Positions 52,177 through 61,006 of a stretch of DNA of 64,000 bases are shown here, in pieces (within the stretch, counting starts at the first letter, position 1; each line of letters opens with the position of its first letter). Made by a program: the position numbers and the translations under genes. Location of the stretch: positions 62,001 to 126,000 of the forward strand of contig NZ_JAKYXC010000006.1 in the NCBI RefSeq assembly GCF_022538185.1, in the 5' to 3' direction. The DNA is from Microbacterium sp. CFH 31415. GTDB taxonomy: Bacteria > Actinomycetota > Actinomycetes > Actinomycetales > Microbacteriaceae. The notes beneath the pieces are model-generated. The model did no database searches and was not told where the DNA came from. It saw only the letters and a program-made list of their open reading frames with translations.

Positions 52177-54011
52177 CCGATCCGACCCCGTCGCACGACG
52201 CTCCGCCGCAGGAGCTCGTGCGCTCGCCTCTCAGCGACGGCGAGTGGCATCGCCTGCATCCGCTCACGCCCCTGCTGCGCGGCGGGCTGTTCCTGCTCGT
52301 CGTCATCGGCATCGTGGTCGCGAACCTGCGGGACCGGCTCGTGTTCCTGTTCCTGCCGTGGCTCGCCCCCGAACTCGGCGACGAACTCGGCGACGAGGTC
52401 CGCGAGTGGGAGGGCACCGGCGACCCCGTCGACTTCATCATCGCCAACAACCTCTACGTCCTGGCGCTGCTCGCCGTCCTCGCCGCGCTCATCGTGATCG
52501 TCGCGGTGTTCTACACGTCGTGGCGCTTCCACACGTTCCGGATCACCGACGACGACGTCGAGGTGCGCAGCGGCATCCTCTTCCGCACCCAACGCCGTGC
52601 TCCGCTCGACCGGGTGCAGGGCGTGAACCTCACACGGCCGATGATCGCCCGGCTCCTCGGCATGGCCAAGCTCGAGGTGGTGGGCGCGGGGACCGACTCG
52701 AACGTCAAGCTGGAGTACCTCTCGACTGCGAACGCCGAAGCCGTGCGCGCGGACATCCTGCGGCTCGCCTCCGGCAGAAGACTTGCGGATGCCGCGTCCC
52801 ACGCCGCGCCGGCGCGTCCGGCGGGCCGCGTGGCCGCGCTCGGGCAGACCGTGGGCAGGGAGCTCACCGGCCTCATCGAAGGACCTGAACTGCCGGTCGC
52901 GGTGCCGGACTCGGTCGTCAACATCCCGGTCGGCCGGCTCGTGGCATCCCATCTGGTGAGCATGTCGACGGTGGGGCTGCTGGTCGCGGCCGTCGCGATC
53001 GGCGTCGGGGTCTCACAGGGCGTGACGTGGCTGCTGTTCGGCTTCGTGCCCGCGATCATCGGTTTCGGCGCCTACTGGGTGCGCTCGATCGTGCGGTCGC
53101 TGCGGTACTCGATCGCGCCGACGCCCGACGGCGTGCGCATCACGTTCGGGCTGCTCACGACGATCACCGAGATCGTGCCGCCGGGTCGCATCCATGCCGT
53201 CGAGGTGACCCAGCCGATCCTGTGGCGGCCCGCTGGCTGGTGGACGATCCGCATCAACCGGCTCACCGGGCGCAGCGCGACCGATGCCAACACCGACCAG
53301 TTCACGACGGTGCTGCCGGTGGGCACGTCCGCCGACGTCGAGCGGGTGCTGCGGCTGGTGCAGCCGCACGTCGCCGAGACCGAGTGGCCGCTGATCGTCG
53401 AGCAGGGCGTGCTCGGGCCTCGCGACCGTGACTCCTTCACGAACTCGCCGCGCCGCGCATTGTGGATCAGGCCGTTCTCGTACCGGCGCAACGGCTTCCG
53501 CCTCACCCCCGACGTGCTCCTGCTGCGGCGCGGGGTCGTGTGGCGCAAGCTCGCGATCCTTCCCCTCGCCCGCCTGCAGAGCATCGGACTGCACCAGGGG
53601 CCGCTCGACAGGCTGACACGCGTCGCATCGCTGCGCGGCCACGTCGTGAGCGGGCCGGTCTACGCGCACCTCGCCGCGATCGATCGTGACGAGGCGCTGC
53701 GGCTGTTCGACGACGTCGCTCAGGCCACCGTCGACGCGGCGGGAGGGGACCGCTCGCACCGATGGGCGGAGGCCGAGCTTGATCAGGCGACCGCGCCGCT
53801 CGCCGGGCCCGGTGCGACGGATGCGGGGAACGAGCGGGCCGACGAACCCGACGGGCCGGCAGCGCCCGCCACCGGATCGCCCGCCGAGCCGGCGGCCGGG
53901 GCTGAGGTTCCCGCGGCGCGGACCGCCTCCGGATCGCCCGCCGAGCCGGCGGCCGGGGCTGAGATTCCCGCGGCGCGGACCTCCTCCGATGGGAGCGCGC
54001 ATGAATCGTGA
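52173..54011 (+). CDS. PH domain (YdbT-like) membrane protein
   Basis: 612 aa from the ATG overlapping the upstream stop. Two to three bPH2 domains, each behind a pair of membrane segments: FRITDDDVEVRSGILFRTQRRAPLDRVQGV (near 130), SIAPTPDGVRITFGLLTTITEIVPPGRIHAVEV (near 315) and FRLTPDVLLLRRGVVWRKLAILPLARLQSIGL (near 445). The C-terminal 80 residues are low-complexity Pro/Ala/Glu and include a 19-aa unit repeated twice (57-bp tandem duplication). Partner of the preceding PH protein. Confidence 0.87.
   Translation: MTDPTPSHDAPPQELVRSPLSDGEWHRLHPLTPLLRGGLFLLVVIGIVVANLRDRLVFLFLPWLAPELGDELGDEVREWEGTGDPVDFIIANNLYVLALLAVLAALIVIVAVFYTSWRFHTFRITDDDVEVRSGILFRTQRRAPLDRVQGVNLTRPMIARLLGMAKLEVVGAGTDSNVKLEYLSTANAEAVRADILRLASGRRLADAASHAAPARPAGRVAALGQTVGRELTGLIEGPELPVAVPDSVVNIPVGRLVASHLVSMSTVGLLVAAVAIGVGVSQGVTWLLFGFVPAIIGFGAYWVRSIVRSLRYSIAPTPDGVRITFGLLTTITEIVPPGRIHAVEVTQPILWRPAGWWTIRINRLTGRSATDANTDQFTTVLPVGTSADVERVLRLVQPHVAETEWPLIVEQGVLGPRDRDSFTNSPRRALWIRPFSYRRNGFRLTPDVLLLRRGVVWRKLAILPLARLQSIGLHQGPLDRLTRVASLRGHVVSGPVYAHLAAIDRDEALRLFDDVAQATVDAAGGDRSHRWAEAELDQATAPLAGPGATDAGNERADEPDGPAAPATGSPAEPAAGAEVPAARTASGSPAEPAAGAEIPAARTSSDGSAHES
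53874..53987. repeat. Tandem 57-bp duplication in the PH-protein tail
   Basis: Two copies beginning GGATCGCCCGCCGAG at 53874 and 53931 differ at only a few bases and keep the frame. This is the signature of a recent slip or unequal recombination in a non-essential tail. Confidence 0.85.
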
Positions 54012-54714
54012 CGGCCGCCTCGGCGTCGGGATCATCGGCGCTGGTCGCGTCGGCCCCGTGATCGGCGCGGCGCTCGCCGGTGCGGGGCACGCGATCATCG
54101 GGATCACGATGGGCTCCGACGCTGAGCGCGTCGAGGCGATCCTTCCCGGGGTTCCGGTGCTCGAGGCGACCGAGGTCGTGCGGCGGAGCGAGCTCGTCGT
54201 GATCGCCGTTCCGCATGACCAGCTCGCCGGGCTCGTGGCGGGCCTCGCGGCCGTGGGCGCCTGGCAGCCAGGGCAGCTCGTGCTGCATACCGACGCCGCG
54301 TACGGCACGGGGGTGCTCGCACCGGCCATGGCGCAGGGCGCCATCCCGCTCGCCGTGCATCCCGCGATCGTGTTCGCGGGCACGTCGATGGACCTGCGGA
54401 CGCTGTCGACCGGGTACGCGGCCGTGACGGCGCCCGGACCGGTGCTGCCGATCGCGCAGGCGCTCGCGGTCGAGCTCGGCTGCGAGCCCGTCGTGGTCGC
54501 CGAGGACGACCGCGCGACATACGCCGAGGCGATCGCGGCAGCGACCGAGTTCTCACGGTCGATCGTGCGCCAGGCAGCCGGGCTGCTCAGCCAGGCCGGG
54601 GTTCCCCACCCTGCGGCGTTGCTCTCCGGGCTCGTGCACACCACGGTCGACCACGCGCTCGCCGCTGCGGGTTCCGGGGATCCCGGCGAACCCGCCGATA
54701 CGATCAACGGATGA
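54001..54714 (+). CDS. Rossmann/DUF2520 protein next to panC
   Basis: 237 aa from the ATG at 54001 behind GGGAG; it overlaps the PH gene by 11 bp. VGIIGAGRVGPVIGAALAGAGH is an NAD(P)-binding motif, and LVVIAVPHDQLAGLVAGL and PLAVHPAIVFAGTSMDLRTL resemble beta-hydroxyacid dehydrogenase-like DUF2520 proteins. This family sits directly upstream of panC in Mycobacterium (Rv3603c position) and others. It may be a ketopantoate reductase-like enzyme supplying pantoate, but that is not proven. Confidence 0.85.
   Translation: MNRDGRLGVGIIGAGRVGPVIGAALAGAGHAIIGITMGSDAERVEAILPGVPVLEATEVVRRSELVVIAVPHDQLAGLVAGLAAVGAWQPGQLVLHTDAAYGTGVLAPAMAQGAIPLAVHPAIVFAGTSMDLRTLSTGYAAVTAPGPVLPIAQALAVELGCEPVVVAEDDRATYAEAIAAATEFSRSIVRQAAGLLSQAGVPHPAALLSGLVHTTVDHALAAAGSGDPGEPADTING
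54699..54713 (+). promoter_or_regulatory. Possible internal leaderless promoter of panC
   Basis: TACGAT (54699-54704), six bases, ATG at 54711. It lies within the end of the DUF2520 gene. Confidence 0.45.
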
Positions 54715-55559
54715 TCAGCACCGCCGACGAGCTGCGCGCCCGGCTGGCAGACGCCAGAGCCGCAGCTCCGCAGGGGACCCGGATCGCGCTCATCTCGACG
54801 ATCGGCGCTCTCCACGACGGCCACATCGACCTCGTCCACCGCGCACGCGAAGTCGCCGACATCGTCGTGGTGTCGGTCTTCGTCAACCCACTGCGGTTCG
54901 CCACCACGGCGGAATTCGCGGCGTACCCGCGCACGCCCGGCGAGGACGCGAAGCTGCTGGAATCGCTCGGCGTCGACGTGGTCTTCATGCCCGACGCCGC
55001 CGAGCTGCTGCCGAACGGCACAGCCACGACGAAGGTGAGCGCCGGCGATCTCGGGCTGCGTTACGAGGGCCGGGCGCGCCCGTTCTACTTCGACGGCCTG
55101 CTCACGGTCGAGGCGAAGCTCCTCAACCTCGTGCGCCCTGACGTCGCGGTCTACGGCGAGCGCGATCCGCAGCGCATCTTCCTCGTGCGTCGCATGATCC
55201 GGGACCTCTGCTTCGACGTCGAGGTGGCCACGGTCGAGACGGTGCGAGGCGACGACGGCCTGCCCGTGTCGACGCGCGTCGGCATGCTGGAGGATCGCGA
55301 CCTCGCCGCCGCAGGCCTGCTGCCGGCCGCTCTCGATGCCGCGGCGTCGAACGCCGACCGCGGCGTGGACGCCTGCATCGCCGCGGCGCAGTCGACCCTC
55401 ATGGGCGAGCCGCGGATCCGTCTGGAGTACCTCAGCGTCGTCGACCCCGAGTCCTTCCTCCCGGTCGACGAAGGCCACCGCGGCCCTGCGCTCGCGCTCA
55501 TCGCGGCGAGCGTGGCCGGGCACCGGTTCATCGACAACGCGCAGATCTACATCGACTGA
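54711..55559 (+). CDS. panC: Divergent pantoate--beta-alanine ligase-like protein
   Basis: 282 aa. The fold markers are present: STIGALHDGHIDLVHRARE (HIGH-like motif, near 30), VVSVFVNPLRF (near 60), YPRTPGEDAKLLESLGVDVVF, YGERDPQRIFLVRRM (near 150) and GLPVSTRVGML. Against the Mycobacterium enzyme as I recall it, the pantoate-contacting glutamines in VNPMQF and the KDYQQ region are both Arg here, the catalytic-site Lys is Arg, and SSRN is STRV. Both HxGH histidines remain. So it is a PanC family ligase with a changed pocket. No panB or panD is nearby. Confidence 0.82.
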   Translation: MISTADELRARLADARAAAPQGTRIALISTIGALHDGHIDLVHRAREVADIVVVSVFVNPLRFATTAEFAAYPRTPGEDAKLLESLGVDVVFMPDAAELLPNGTATTKVSAGDLGLRYEGRARPFYFDGLLTVEAKLLNLVRPDVAVYGERDPQRIFLVRRMIRDLCFDVEVATVETVRGDDGLPVSTRVGMLEDRDLAAAGLLPAALDAAASNADRGVDACIAAAQSTLMGEPRIRLEYLSVVDPESFLPVDEGHRGPALALIAASVAGHRFIDNAQIYID

Positions 55560-55600
55560 GTAGTGGAGCACTGGCCGCGCGGATCGGGGAGACTGGACCC

Positions 55601-56014
55601 ATGTGGGACACATCGCGTGAGACGCATCCGCTGACCACCGTGCTGCCCGAGACGAGCTGGATCCACTCCGAGCTCCTCGCCGCCTGCCGCAGGGTCATCG
55701 CCGTCACCCGCACCACCGGGACGCAGACGTTCACCGGTACCACCTCTCGCGACGGGACGAGCCTCGCAGCGTTCGACGTCGTCTTCAGCAGCGATACCGC
55801 TGAGAACGTCCGCACCTCGCTCGTCCTCGACGTCCGTGACGACGCCGCACAGCGCACCCTCTCCACCGCGGAAGCGCTCGGCGACCTGTGCCACGGCGCC
55901 GCTTCCGGCGACAGCGATGCGCAGCAGTCCCTCCTGAACCTCGTCGGCGCCGACTACTACGCCTACCTGACTCGCTTCGCCCGCGAACACCCCGGATCCG
56001 GCGACTCCCCCTGA
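55601..56014 (+). CDS. Hypothetical protein, 137 aa
   Basis: The ATG at 55601 is six bases after GAGACT, a weaker variant of the leaderless box. The protein is Thr/Asp-rich and soluble, with LPETSWIHSELLAACRRVIAVTR, FDVVFSSDTAENVRTSLVLDVRDD and a C-terminal helix with NLVGADYYAYLTRFAREHP. No domain recognised. Followed by a 12-bp inverted repeat. The opposite-strand open frame in the same place is Gly/Ala-rich and not convincing. Confidence 0.55.
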   Translation: MWDTSRETHPLTTVLPETSWIHSELLAACRRVIAVTRTTGTQTFTGTTSRDGTSLAAFDVVFSSDTAENVRTSLVLDVRDDAAQRTLSTAEALGDLCHGAASGDSDAQQSLLNLVGADYYAYLTRFAREHPGSGDSP

Positions 56015-56047
56015 CCCGCCGCGAGGCAGGGCCCCCGTTCCGACGCT

Positions 56048-56078
56048 CTCGCGGGTGAGCCACCGTCTCACCCGCGAG
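56048..56078 (+). terminator. Hairpin after the 137-aa gene
   Basis: CTCGCGGGTGAG and CTCACCCGCGAG (12 perfect pairs) around a seven-base loop, between 56014 and the lysS promoter. Confidence 0.6.
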
Positions 56079-56119
56079 GATCCTGAGCGTGAGGGCAGGG
56101 ACCGGCGAGGCCGCGCAGA

Positions 56120-56125
56120 TAGACT
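56120..56125 (+). promoter_or_regulatory. -10 box (TAGACT) for lysS
   Basis: TAGACT predicts a leader of about 23 nt with GAGGAG before the ATG at 56155. Confidence 0.5.
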
Positions 56126-56154
56126 TGGCGGCGACTTTTGCGAGGAGCCCGTCG

Positions 56155-57684
56155 ATGACCGAAACGCCTGCGAACACGCCTGCCGAGACGCCTGAACCCA
56201 CCGAAGAGGACATTTTCGAGCAGAAGGCCGTCCGTCTGGCCAAGCGTGAGCGGCTCATGGCGGAGCGGACGGATGCCTCGGGCGGTGCCTACCCCGTGAG
56301 CGTTCCGGTCACCGACACGATCCCCGCGCTGCGCGAGCGTTTCGGCGACCTGGAGGCCGGTGCCGAGACGGGAGTGACCGCCGCGGTCGCCGGCCGTGTC
56401 GTGTTCAGCCGCAACACCGGCAAGCTCTGCTTCGCCACGCTGCAGTCCGGCGACGGCAGCCGTCTCCAGGCGATGGTGTCGCTTGCTGCCGTGGGCGAGG
56501 AGTCGCTCCAGCAGTGGAAGGAGCTCGTCGACCTCGGCGACCACGTCTTCGTCGAGGGCGAGGTCATCTCCAGCCGTCGCGGCGAGCTGTCGATCATGGT
56601 GTCGACGTGGCAGATCGCTGCCAAGGCCGTGCTCCCGCTGCCGAACATGTACGCCGACCTGAGCGAGGAGAGCCGCGTTCGCAGCCGCTTCCTCGACCTC
56701 ATCGTGCGCGACCGGGCACGTCAGACGGTCGTCGCGCGGGCGAAGGCCAACGCGAGCGTGCGCCAGACGTTCGCGGACCACGGATTCCTCGAAGTGGAGA
56801 CGCCGATGCTGCAGGTGCAGCACGGTGGCGCATCGGCGCGCCCGTTCATCACGAACTCGAACGCGTTCGACACCGACCTGTACCTGCGCATCGCGCCGGA
56901 GCTGTTCCTGAAGCGCGCGGTCGTCGGCGGCATCGAGCGGGTCTTCGAGATCAACCGCAACTTCCGCAACGAGGGCGCCGACTCCACGCACAGCCCCGAG
57001 TTCGTCATGATCGAGGCGTACCAGGCGTACACCGACTACAACGGGATCGCCGACCTCACCCAGGAGATCATCCAGAACGCCGCGATCGCGGTCACCGGCT
57101 CGACCCTGGTCACGTGGGCGGACGGCACCGAGTACGACCTCGGCGGTCAGTGGGAGCGCCTGCCGATGTACGGCTCGCTCTCGGAGACGTCCGGTCGCGA
57201 TATCACGCCCGAGACGTCGCTCGACGAACTCGTCGCGTTCGCGAACGAGGTGGGCGTCGACCTTCCGCCGCACGCCACGCACGGCAAGCTCGTCGAAGAG
57301 CTGTGGGAGCACTTCGTGAAGCCGGGCCTCACGCGCCCGACGTTCGTGATGGACTTCCCGATCGACACCAGCCCGCTCGTGCGGGAGCATCGCTCTATCG
57401 CGGGCGTCGTGGAGAAATGGGACCTGTACACGCGCGGCTTCGAGCTCGCGACGGGCTACTCGGAGCTCATCGACCCGGTCATCCAGCGTGAGCGCTTCGT
57501 CGAGCAGGCGAAGCTGGCCGCGCGCGGCGACCTCGAGGCGATGCGCATCGACGAGGAGTTCCTGCGAGCGCTCGAGCACGGCATGCCCCCCACCGGGGGC
57601 ATGGGCATGGGCATCGACCGCCTCCTCATGGCCATCACCGGCCTCGGCATCCGTGAGACGATCCTCTTCCCGCTCGTCAAGTAG
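56155..57684 (+). CDS. lysS: Lysyl-tRNA synthetase, class II
   Basis: 509 aa from the ATG at 56155 behind GAGGAG; a GTG further upstream is rejected. An acidic N-terminal tail, an OB-fold anticodon domain (VAGRVVFSRNTGKLCFATLQ, near 78), then the class II core: motif 2 FEINRNFRNEGADSTHSPEF (near 265) and motif 3 GMGIDRLLMAITGLGIRETI at the C-terminus. It charges tRNA-Lys. lysS follows the folate/panC block in Mycobacterium too. A 51-bp tandem repeat lies downstream. Confidence 0.97.
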   Translation: MTETPANTPAETPEPTEEDIFEQKAVRLAKRERLMAERTDASGGAYPVSVPVTDTIPALRERFGDLEAGAETGVTAAVAGRVVFSRNTGKLCFATLQSGDGSRLQAMVSLAAVGEESLQQWKELVDLGDHVFVEGEVISSRRGELSIMVSTWQIAAKAVLPLPNMYADLSEESRVRSRFLDLIVRDRARQTVVARAKANASVRQTFADHGFLEVETPMLQVQHGGASARPFITNSNAFDTDLYLRIAPELFLKRAVVGGIERVFEINRNFRNEGADSTHSPEFVMIEAYQAYTDYNGIADLTQEIIQNAAIAVTGSTLVTWADGTEYDLGGQWERLPMYGSLSETSGRDITPETSLDELVAFANEVGVDLPPHATHGKLVEELWEHFVKPGLTRPTFVMDFPIDTSPLVREHRSIAGVVEKWDLYTRGFELATGYSELIDPVIQRERFVEQAKLAARGDLEAMRIDEEFLRALEHGMPPTGGMGMGIDRLLMAITGLGIRETILFPLVK

Positions 57685-57711
57685 CAGAACGGCGGTCGCC
57701 CAGCCTCCCGC

Positions 57712-57811
57712 CGACACGCCCGGCACCGGCTGAGCACGGCGCGCGCTCACCGGGCAGGTCAGCGACACGCTCGGCACCGCCTCAGCACGGCGCGCGCTCA
57801 CCGCGCAGACC
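57712..57811. repeat. Two tandem 51-bp copies between lysS and the DUF4192 gene
   Basis: Copies start CGACACGC(C/T)CGGCACCG at 57712 and 57763 and each contain TGAGC-ACGGCGCGC-GCTCA. The second copy runs into the stop of the convergent DUF4192 gene. Probable terminator pair formed by duplication. Confidence 0.7.
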
Positions 57812-58985
57812 GGCGGAAAGCCCAGTCCGGCAGGTGCCCGGCGTGCACGAAGGACCGGACGATCTCGCTGAGGCCATGCTCGGGCTCGATCGCGCACGCC
57901 TGCTCGGCATAGAGGTCGGCGTGCGTCGAGAGACCGAGCGCCCACGACAGCCACGCGCACATCGCGAGCGGTCCCGGACGAGACGCGCGCGGTGCCGCAG
58001 CCGCCGCGAACCTCACGAGCCGCAGCGCGCGTGCGAGACGGCCCGGGTCGGGCTGATCCCCTTCGCCCCACATGCGCATCGCGAGGTGCGTCGGATACTC
58101 CTCGCCGGACTCCCACCGCAGCTGCGCGTCGAACGCCTCGTCACCGGCGGTCATCGTCGCGCTCCACTGCACGAGGGCGATGTCGCGCAGCGACGGCCGC
58201 GACAGGCACCAGACGAGCATCGCGGCGTCGTACGGGCTCAGGTCGTCGGCATCCCAGTCCAGTGCGTCTTCGAACAGGCAGGGCAGATCGTCGAGCGCGC
58301 ATACCGCAGCCAGCGCCGCCGGGTCGATGCGGTCGCCGCCGGCCGGGGCGACGTCATCGTCGTCCGGATCGCTGCCGGGCACGGCATCCGCTCCTCCACC
58401 CGGTCCGCACAGCACGTCGACCGCCCGCTCGAGCGATACGAGCGCGCGGGCTACCCGTTCGCTCTGCGCGGGTCCGATGCGGGGGAGCTCGGCGCCCGAC
58501 GCCTGGTCGCCCGTCGCGGCCCCGCCATCGTCGCCCGGCCCCGCCTCATTCGCCGTCGAGAGGTCGAGGTCGGTGAGCGGCCGTCCGCCCGCGGGACAGT
58601 GCGGGTCGAGAAGGGAACCCCAGGCGTCCTGGGCGACGCACAGGGCGTCGGTCCACCGCAGCCCGCAGATGTCGGCGCGCCGCTCGAGCGCGCGCAGAAG
58701 GCCGGTGTGCGGCATCCGATTCCCGCCTGCGAAGGTCGCGTCGGTGAACGCGATCGCGGCGACGGCGTCGGCCTCGGGGAGACGGCACACCGTCCCGATG
58801 ACGGTCGCCGCCACGCGGTCGACGGACTCGGGGTCGTCGTCGGGAAGGTCGAAGCGCATCGCGCCGATGCTGCGCGAACCGGCGAACGGGACCATCACGA
58901 GGCTGCGCGTGGGGACGTAGCCGAGCATGCGGGGGACGAGGGACAGGAACTCCGCGGCGCCCGCGGCTTTGACGATCGTGGTCAT
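57798..58985 (-). CDS. DUF4192 family protein
   Basis: 395 aa from the ATG at 58985. The conserved DUF4192 opening is KAAGAAEFLSLVPRMLGYVPTRSLVMVPF, with ADAVAAIAFTDATFAGG, then a helical C-terminal half containing LPCLFEDALDWDADDLSPYDAAMLVW and MCAWLSWALGLSTHADLYAEQA. The middle 60 residues are acidic and variable. The family is common in actinobacteria and has no known function. Convergent with lysS, divergent from the small membrane protein gene. Confidence 0.85.
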   Translation of the reverse strand: MTTIVKAAGAAEFLSLVPRMLGYVPTRSLVMVPFAGSRSIGAMRFDLPDDDPESVDRVAATVIGTVCRLPEADAVAAIAFTDATFAGGNRMPHTGLLRALERRADICGLRWTDALCVAQDAWGSLLDPHCPAGGRPLTDLDLSTANEAGPGDDGGAATGDQASGAELPRIGPAQSERVARALVSLERAVDVLCGPGGGADAVPGSDPDDDDVAPAGGDRIDPAALAAVCALDDLPCLFEDALDWDADDLSPYDAAMLVWCLSRPSLRDIALVQWSATMTAGDEAFDAQLRWESGEEYPTHLAMRMWGEGDQPDPGRLARALRLVRFAAAAAPRASRPGPLAMCAWLSWALGLSTHADLYAEQACAIEPEHGLSEIVRSFVHAGHLPDWAFRRSAR

Positions 58986-59133
58986 GGGTCGACTGTCGCG
59001 GCACGGGCGGGGTGAGCACGGAAGCCCATCGGCGACGGGGGATCGTCCACGCAGTACCCGGGGTTGGGGAGGAACCGCCGCCACCGGCGACCGCCGCCGC
59101 GAGCACCGGGAAACCGCCCCTGCGCCGGCCGCG

Positions 59134-59148
59134 TATCCTTGAGGCATG
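59134..59148 (+). promoter_or_regulatory. Leaderless promoter of the 68-aa membrane protein gene
   Basis: TATCCT (59134-59139), six bases, ATG at 59146. Confidence 0.62.
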
Positions 59149-59352
59149 GACGATTACTGGGTCGCCGTCGTGTGGACGCTGCTCCCGACGATCGTCGTCA
59201 GCGCCATCTTCTTCTTCGTGCTGCGCAGCGTGATCCGCGCCGACCGCAACGAGCGCCGTGAATACGCCCGCGTCGAGGCCAAGGAGCGCGCGAAACTCGG
59301 GATGCCGCCCGCCGCGGCACCCGTCGATGCACCTGCCGCCTCCGAGCGCTGA
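59146..59352 (+). CDS. Small single-pass membrane protein, 68 aa
   Basis: Leaderless ATG. A hydrophobic segment VAVVWTLLPTIVVSAIFFFVL, then a basic stretch RSVIRADRNERREYARVEAKERAK and an Ala/Pro tail. Such short proteins (lysyl-tRNA synthetase-linked or cls-linked) are conserved in Microbacteriaceae; function unknown. It lies 58 bp before the cardiolipin synthase gene, so it may be co-transcribed with it. Confidence 0.75.
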   Translation: MDDYWVAVVWTLLPTIVVSAIFFFVLRSVIRADRNERREYARVEAKERAKLGMPPAAAPVDAPAASER

Positions 59353-59410
59353 CCGCCGTCCCCACTAAGGTGGGGCTCACGCTGTCCGGGGAACGTCAGG
59401 AGCCACAAGA

Positions 59411-60877
59411 GTGATCACCGTCACGTTCGATGCGACGTGGTGGCTGGTGCTGGTCTTCGTCGTCGACCTGGTCATCCGCGTCGCCGCGATCATCATCGTG
59501 CCGCGCAACCGCCGCCCCACCGCGGCGATGGCCTGGCTGCTGGCCATCTACTTCATCCCGATCATCGGCGTGTTCCTCTTCCTGCTGATCGGCAACCCTC
59601 GCCTGCCCCGCAAGCGACGGCGCAAGCAGGAACGCATCAACGAGTACATCCGTGACACCAGCGCCTCGCTCGACTTCGGCACACTGCGCCCGCACGCGCC
59701 GTCCTGGTTCACGTCGCTGGTCACCCTCAACCGCAATCTCGGCGCGATGCCGCTCGCCGGCGACAACGCCGCCCACATCATCGGCGGCTACCAGGACAGC
59801 CTCGACGCGATGGCCGACGCCATCCGCGGTGCGAAGCGCTATGTGCACGTCGAGTTCTACATCTTCCAGTCGGATGCCTCGACCGCGAACTTCTTCCGTG
59901 CGCTCGAAGAGGTCAGCGCGCGCGGCGTGACCGTGCGCGTGCTGCTCGACCATTGGGCCAACCGCGGCAAGCCGTTCTACAAGCACACCCTCAAGCGCCT
60001 CGACGCCATGGGTGCGCAGTGGCGCCTGATGCTTCCCGTCCAGCCCCTCAAGGGGAAGTACCAGCGGCCCGACCTGCGCAACCACCGCAAGCTGCTCGTC
60101 GTCGACGGCCGCGTCGCGTTCACCGGATCGCAGAACGTCACCGACTCCACGTACAACCTGCGCAAGAACATCAAGCGCGGCCTGCACTGGGTCGACCTCA
60201 TGGTGCGCATCGAGGGCCCGGTCGTGGCATCCGTCAATGCCGTCTTCCTGTCCGACTGGTACAGCGAGACCGACCAGATCCTCACCGACGAGATCGACCT
60301 CTTCGACGTCGAGTCCGGCCCCGGCGACCTGGACTGCCAGATCGTGCCGTCCGGGCCGGGGTTCGAGTTCCAGAACAACCTCAAGCTGTTCGCGGGACTC
60401 CTCTATGCCGCGCAGCGCAAGATCGTCGTCGTCAGCCCGTACTTCGTGCCCGACGAGGCGCTGCTGCTCGCGATCACGACGGCGTGCCAGCGCGGCATCC
60501 ACGTCGAGCTCTTCGTGTCGGAAGAGGGCGACCAGGCGCTCGTCTATCACGCACAGCGCAGCTACTACGAGGCGCTCCTGCGGGCGGGCGTGAGGATCTG
60601 GATGTATCAGCGCCCATTCATCCTGCACTCCAAGTCGATGACGATCGACGACGAGGTCGCGATCGTCGGCTCGAGCAACATGGACATGCGCTCCTTCGGT
60701 CTCAACCTCGAGATCTCCATGCTCGTGCGCGGCGAGGAGTTCGTGCGCGAGATGCGCCGGATCGAAGACAGCTACCGCGCCCTGAGCCGCGAGCTGACCC
60801 TCGAGGAGTGGGAGAAGCAGCCGCTGCGCTCCACCGTGCTCGACAACCTCGCGCGGCTGACCTCCGCGCTGCAGTGA
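59411..60877 (+). CDS. cls: Cardiolipin synthase
   Basis: 488 aa from a GTG. Two N-terminal membrane segments (VTFDATWWLVLVFVVDLVIR, MAWLLAIYFIPIIGVFLFLL), then two phospholipase D domains with complete HKD motifs: NHRKLLVVDGRVAFTGSQNV (near 228) and HSKSMTIDDEVAIVGSSNMD (near 405). It condenses two phosphatidylglycerol molecules into cardiolipin at the membrane. A good hairpin terminator overlaps the stop. Confidence 0.95.
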   Translation: MITVTFDATWWLVLVFVVDLVIRVAAIIIVPRNRRPTAAMAWLLAIYFIPIIGVFLFLLIGNPRLPRKRRRKQERINEYIRDTSASLDFGTLRPHAPSWFTSLVTLNRNLGAMPLAGDNAAHIIGGYQDSLDAMADAIRGAKRYVHVEFYIFQSDASTANFFRALEEVSARGVTVRVLLDHWANRGKPFYKHTLKRLDAMGAQWRLMLPVQPLKGKYQRPDLRNHRKLLVVDGRVAFTGSQNVTDSTYNLRKNIKRGLHWVDLMVRIEGPVVASVNAVFLSDWYSETDQILTDEIDLFDVESGPGDLDCQIVPSGPGFEFQNNLKLFAGLLYAAQRKIVVVSPYFVPDEALLLAITTACQRGIHVELFVSEEGDQALVYHAQRSYYEALLRAGVRIWMYQRPFILHSKSMTIDDEVAIVGSSNMDMRSFGLNLEISMLVRGEEFVREMRRIEDSYRALSRELTLEEWEKQPLRSTVLDNLARLTSALQ

Positions 60878-60895
60878 TCACCCCTTCGGGGTGAT
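60877..60895 (+). terminator. Terminator of cls
   Basis: ATCACCCC-TTC-GGGGTGAT, eight pairs, starting on the last base of the cls stop codon. Confidence 0.7.
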
Positions 60896-61006
60896 TGTGA
60901 CCAGCGCGTTACCGAGAACCGTGAGATCACGCGCCGATCTGCGACACCATATGGCTGACGGATGCCGCGGTCTCGGGCGTCCGCGCTGCTCAGGGAAGGA
61001 CCTCGC

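Noticed and set aside
53013..55613. 866-codon open frame on the minus strand opposite the PH, DUF2520 and panC genes
   Set aside because: Shadow of three overlapping plus-strand genes with recognisable domains.
55547..56071. 174-codon minus-strand frame opposite the 137-aa gene
   Set aside because: Gly/Ala/Arg-rich with no motif; the plus-strand frame has balanced protein-like composition and an appropriate start signal.
56068..58116. 682-codon minus-strand frame opposite lysS
   Set aside because: Antisense shadow of LysRS.
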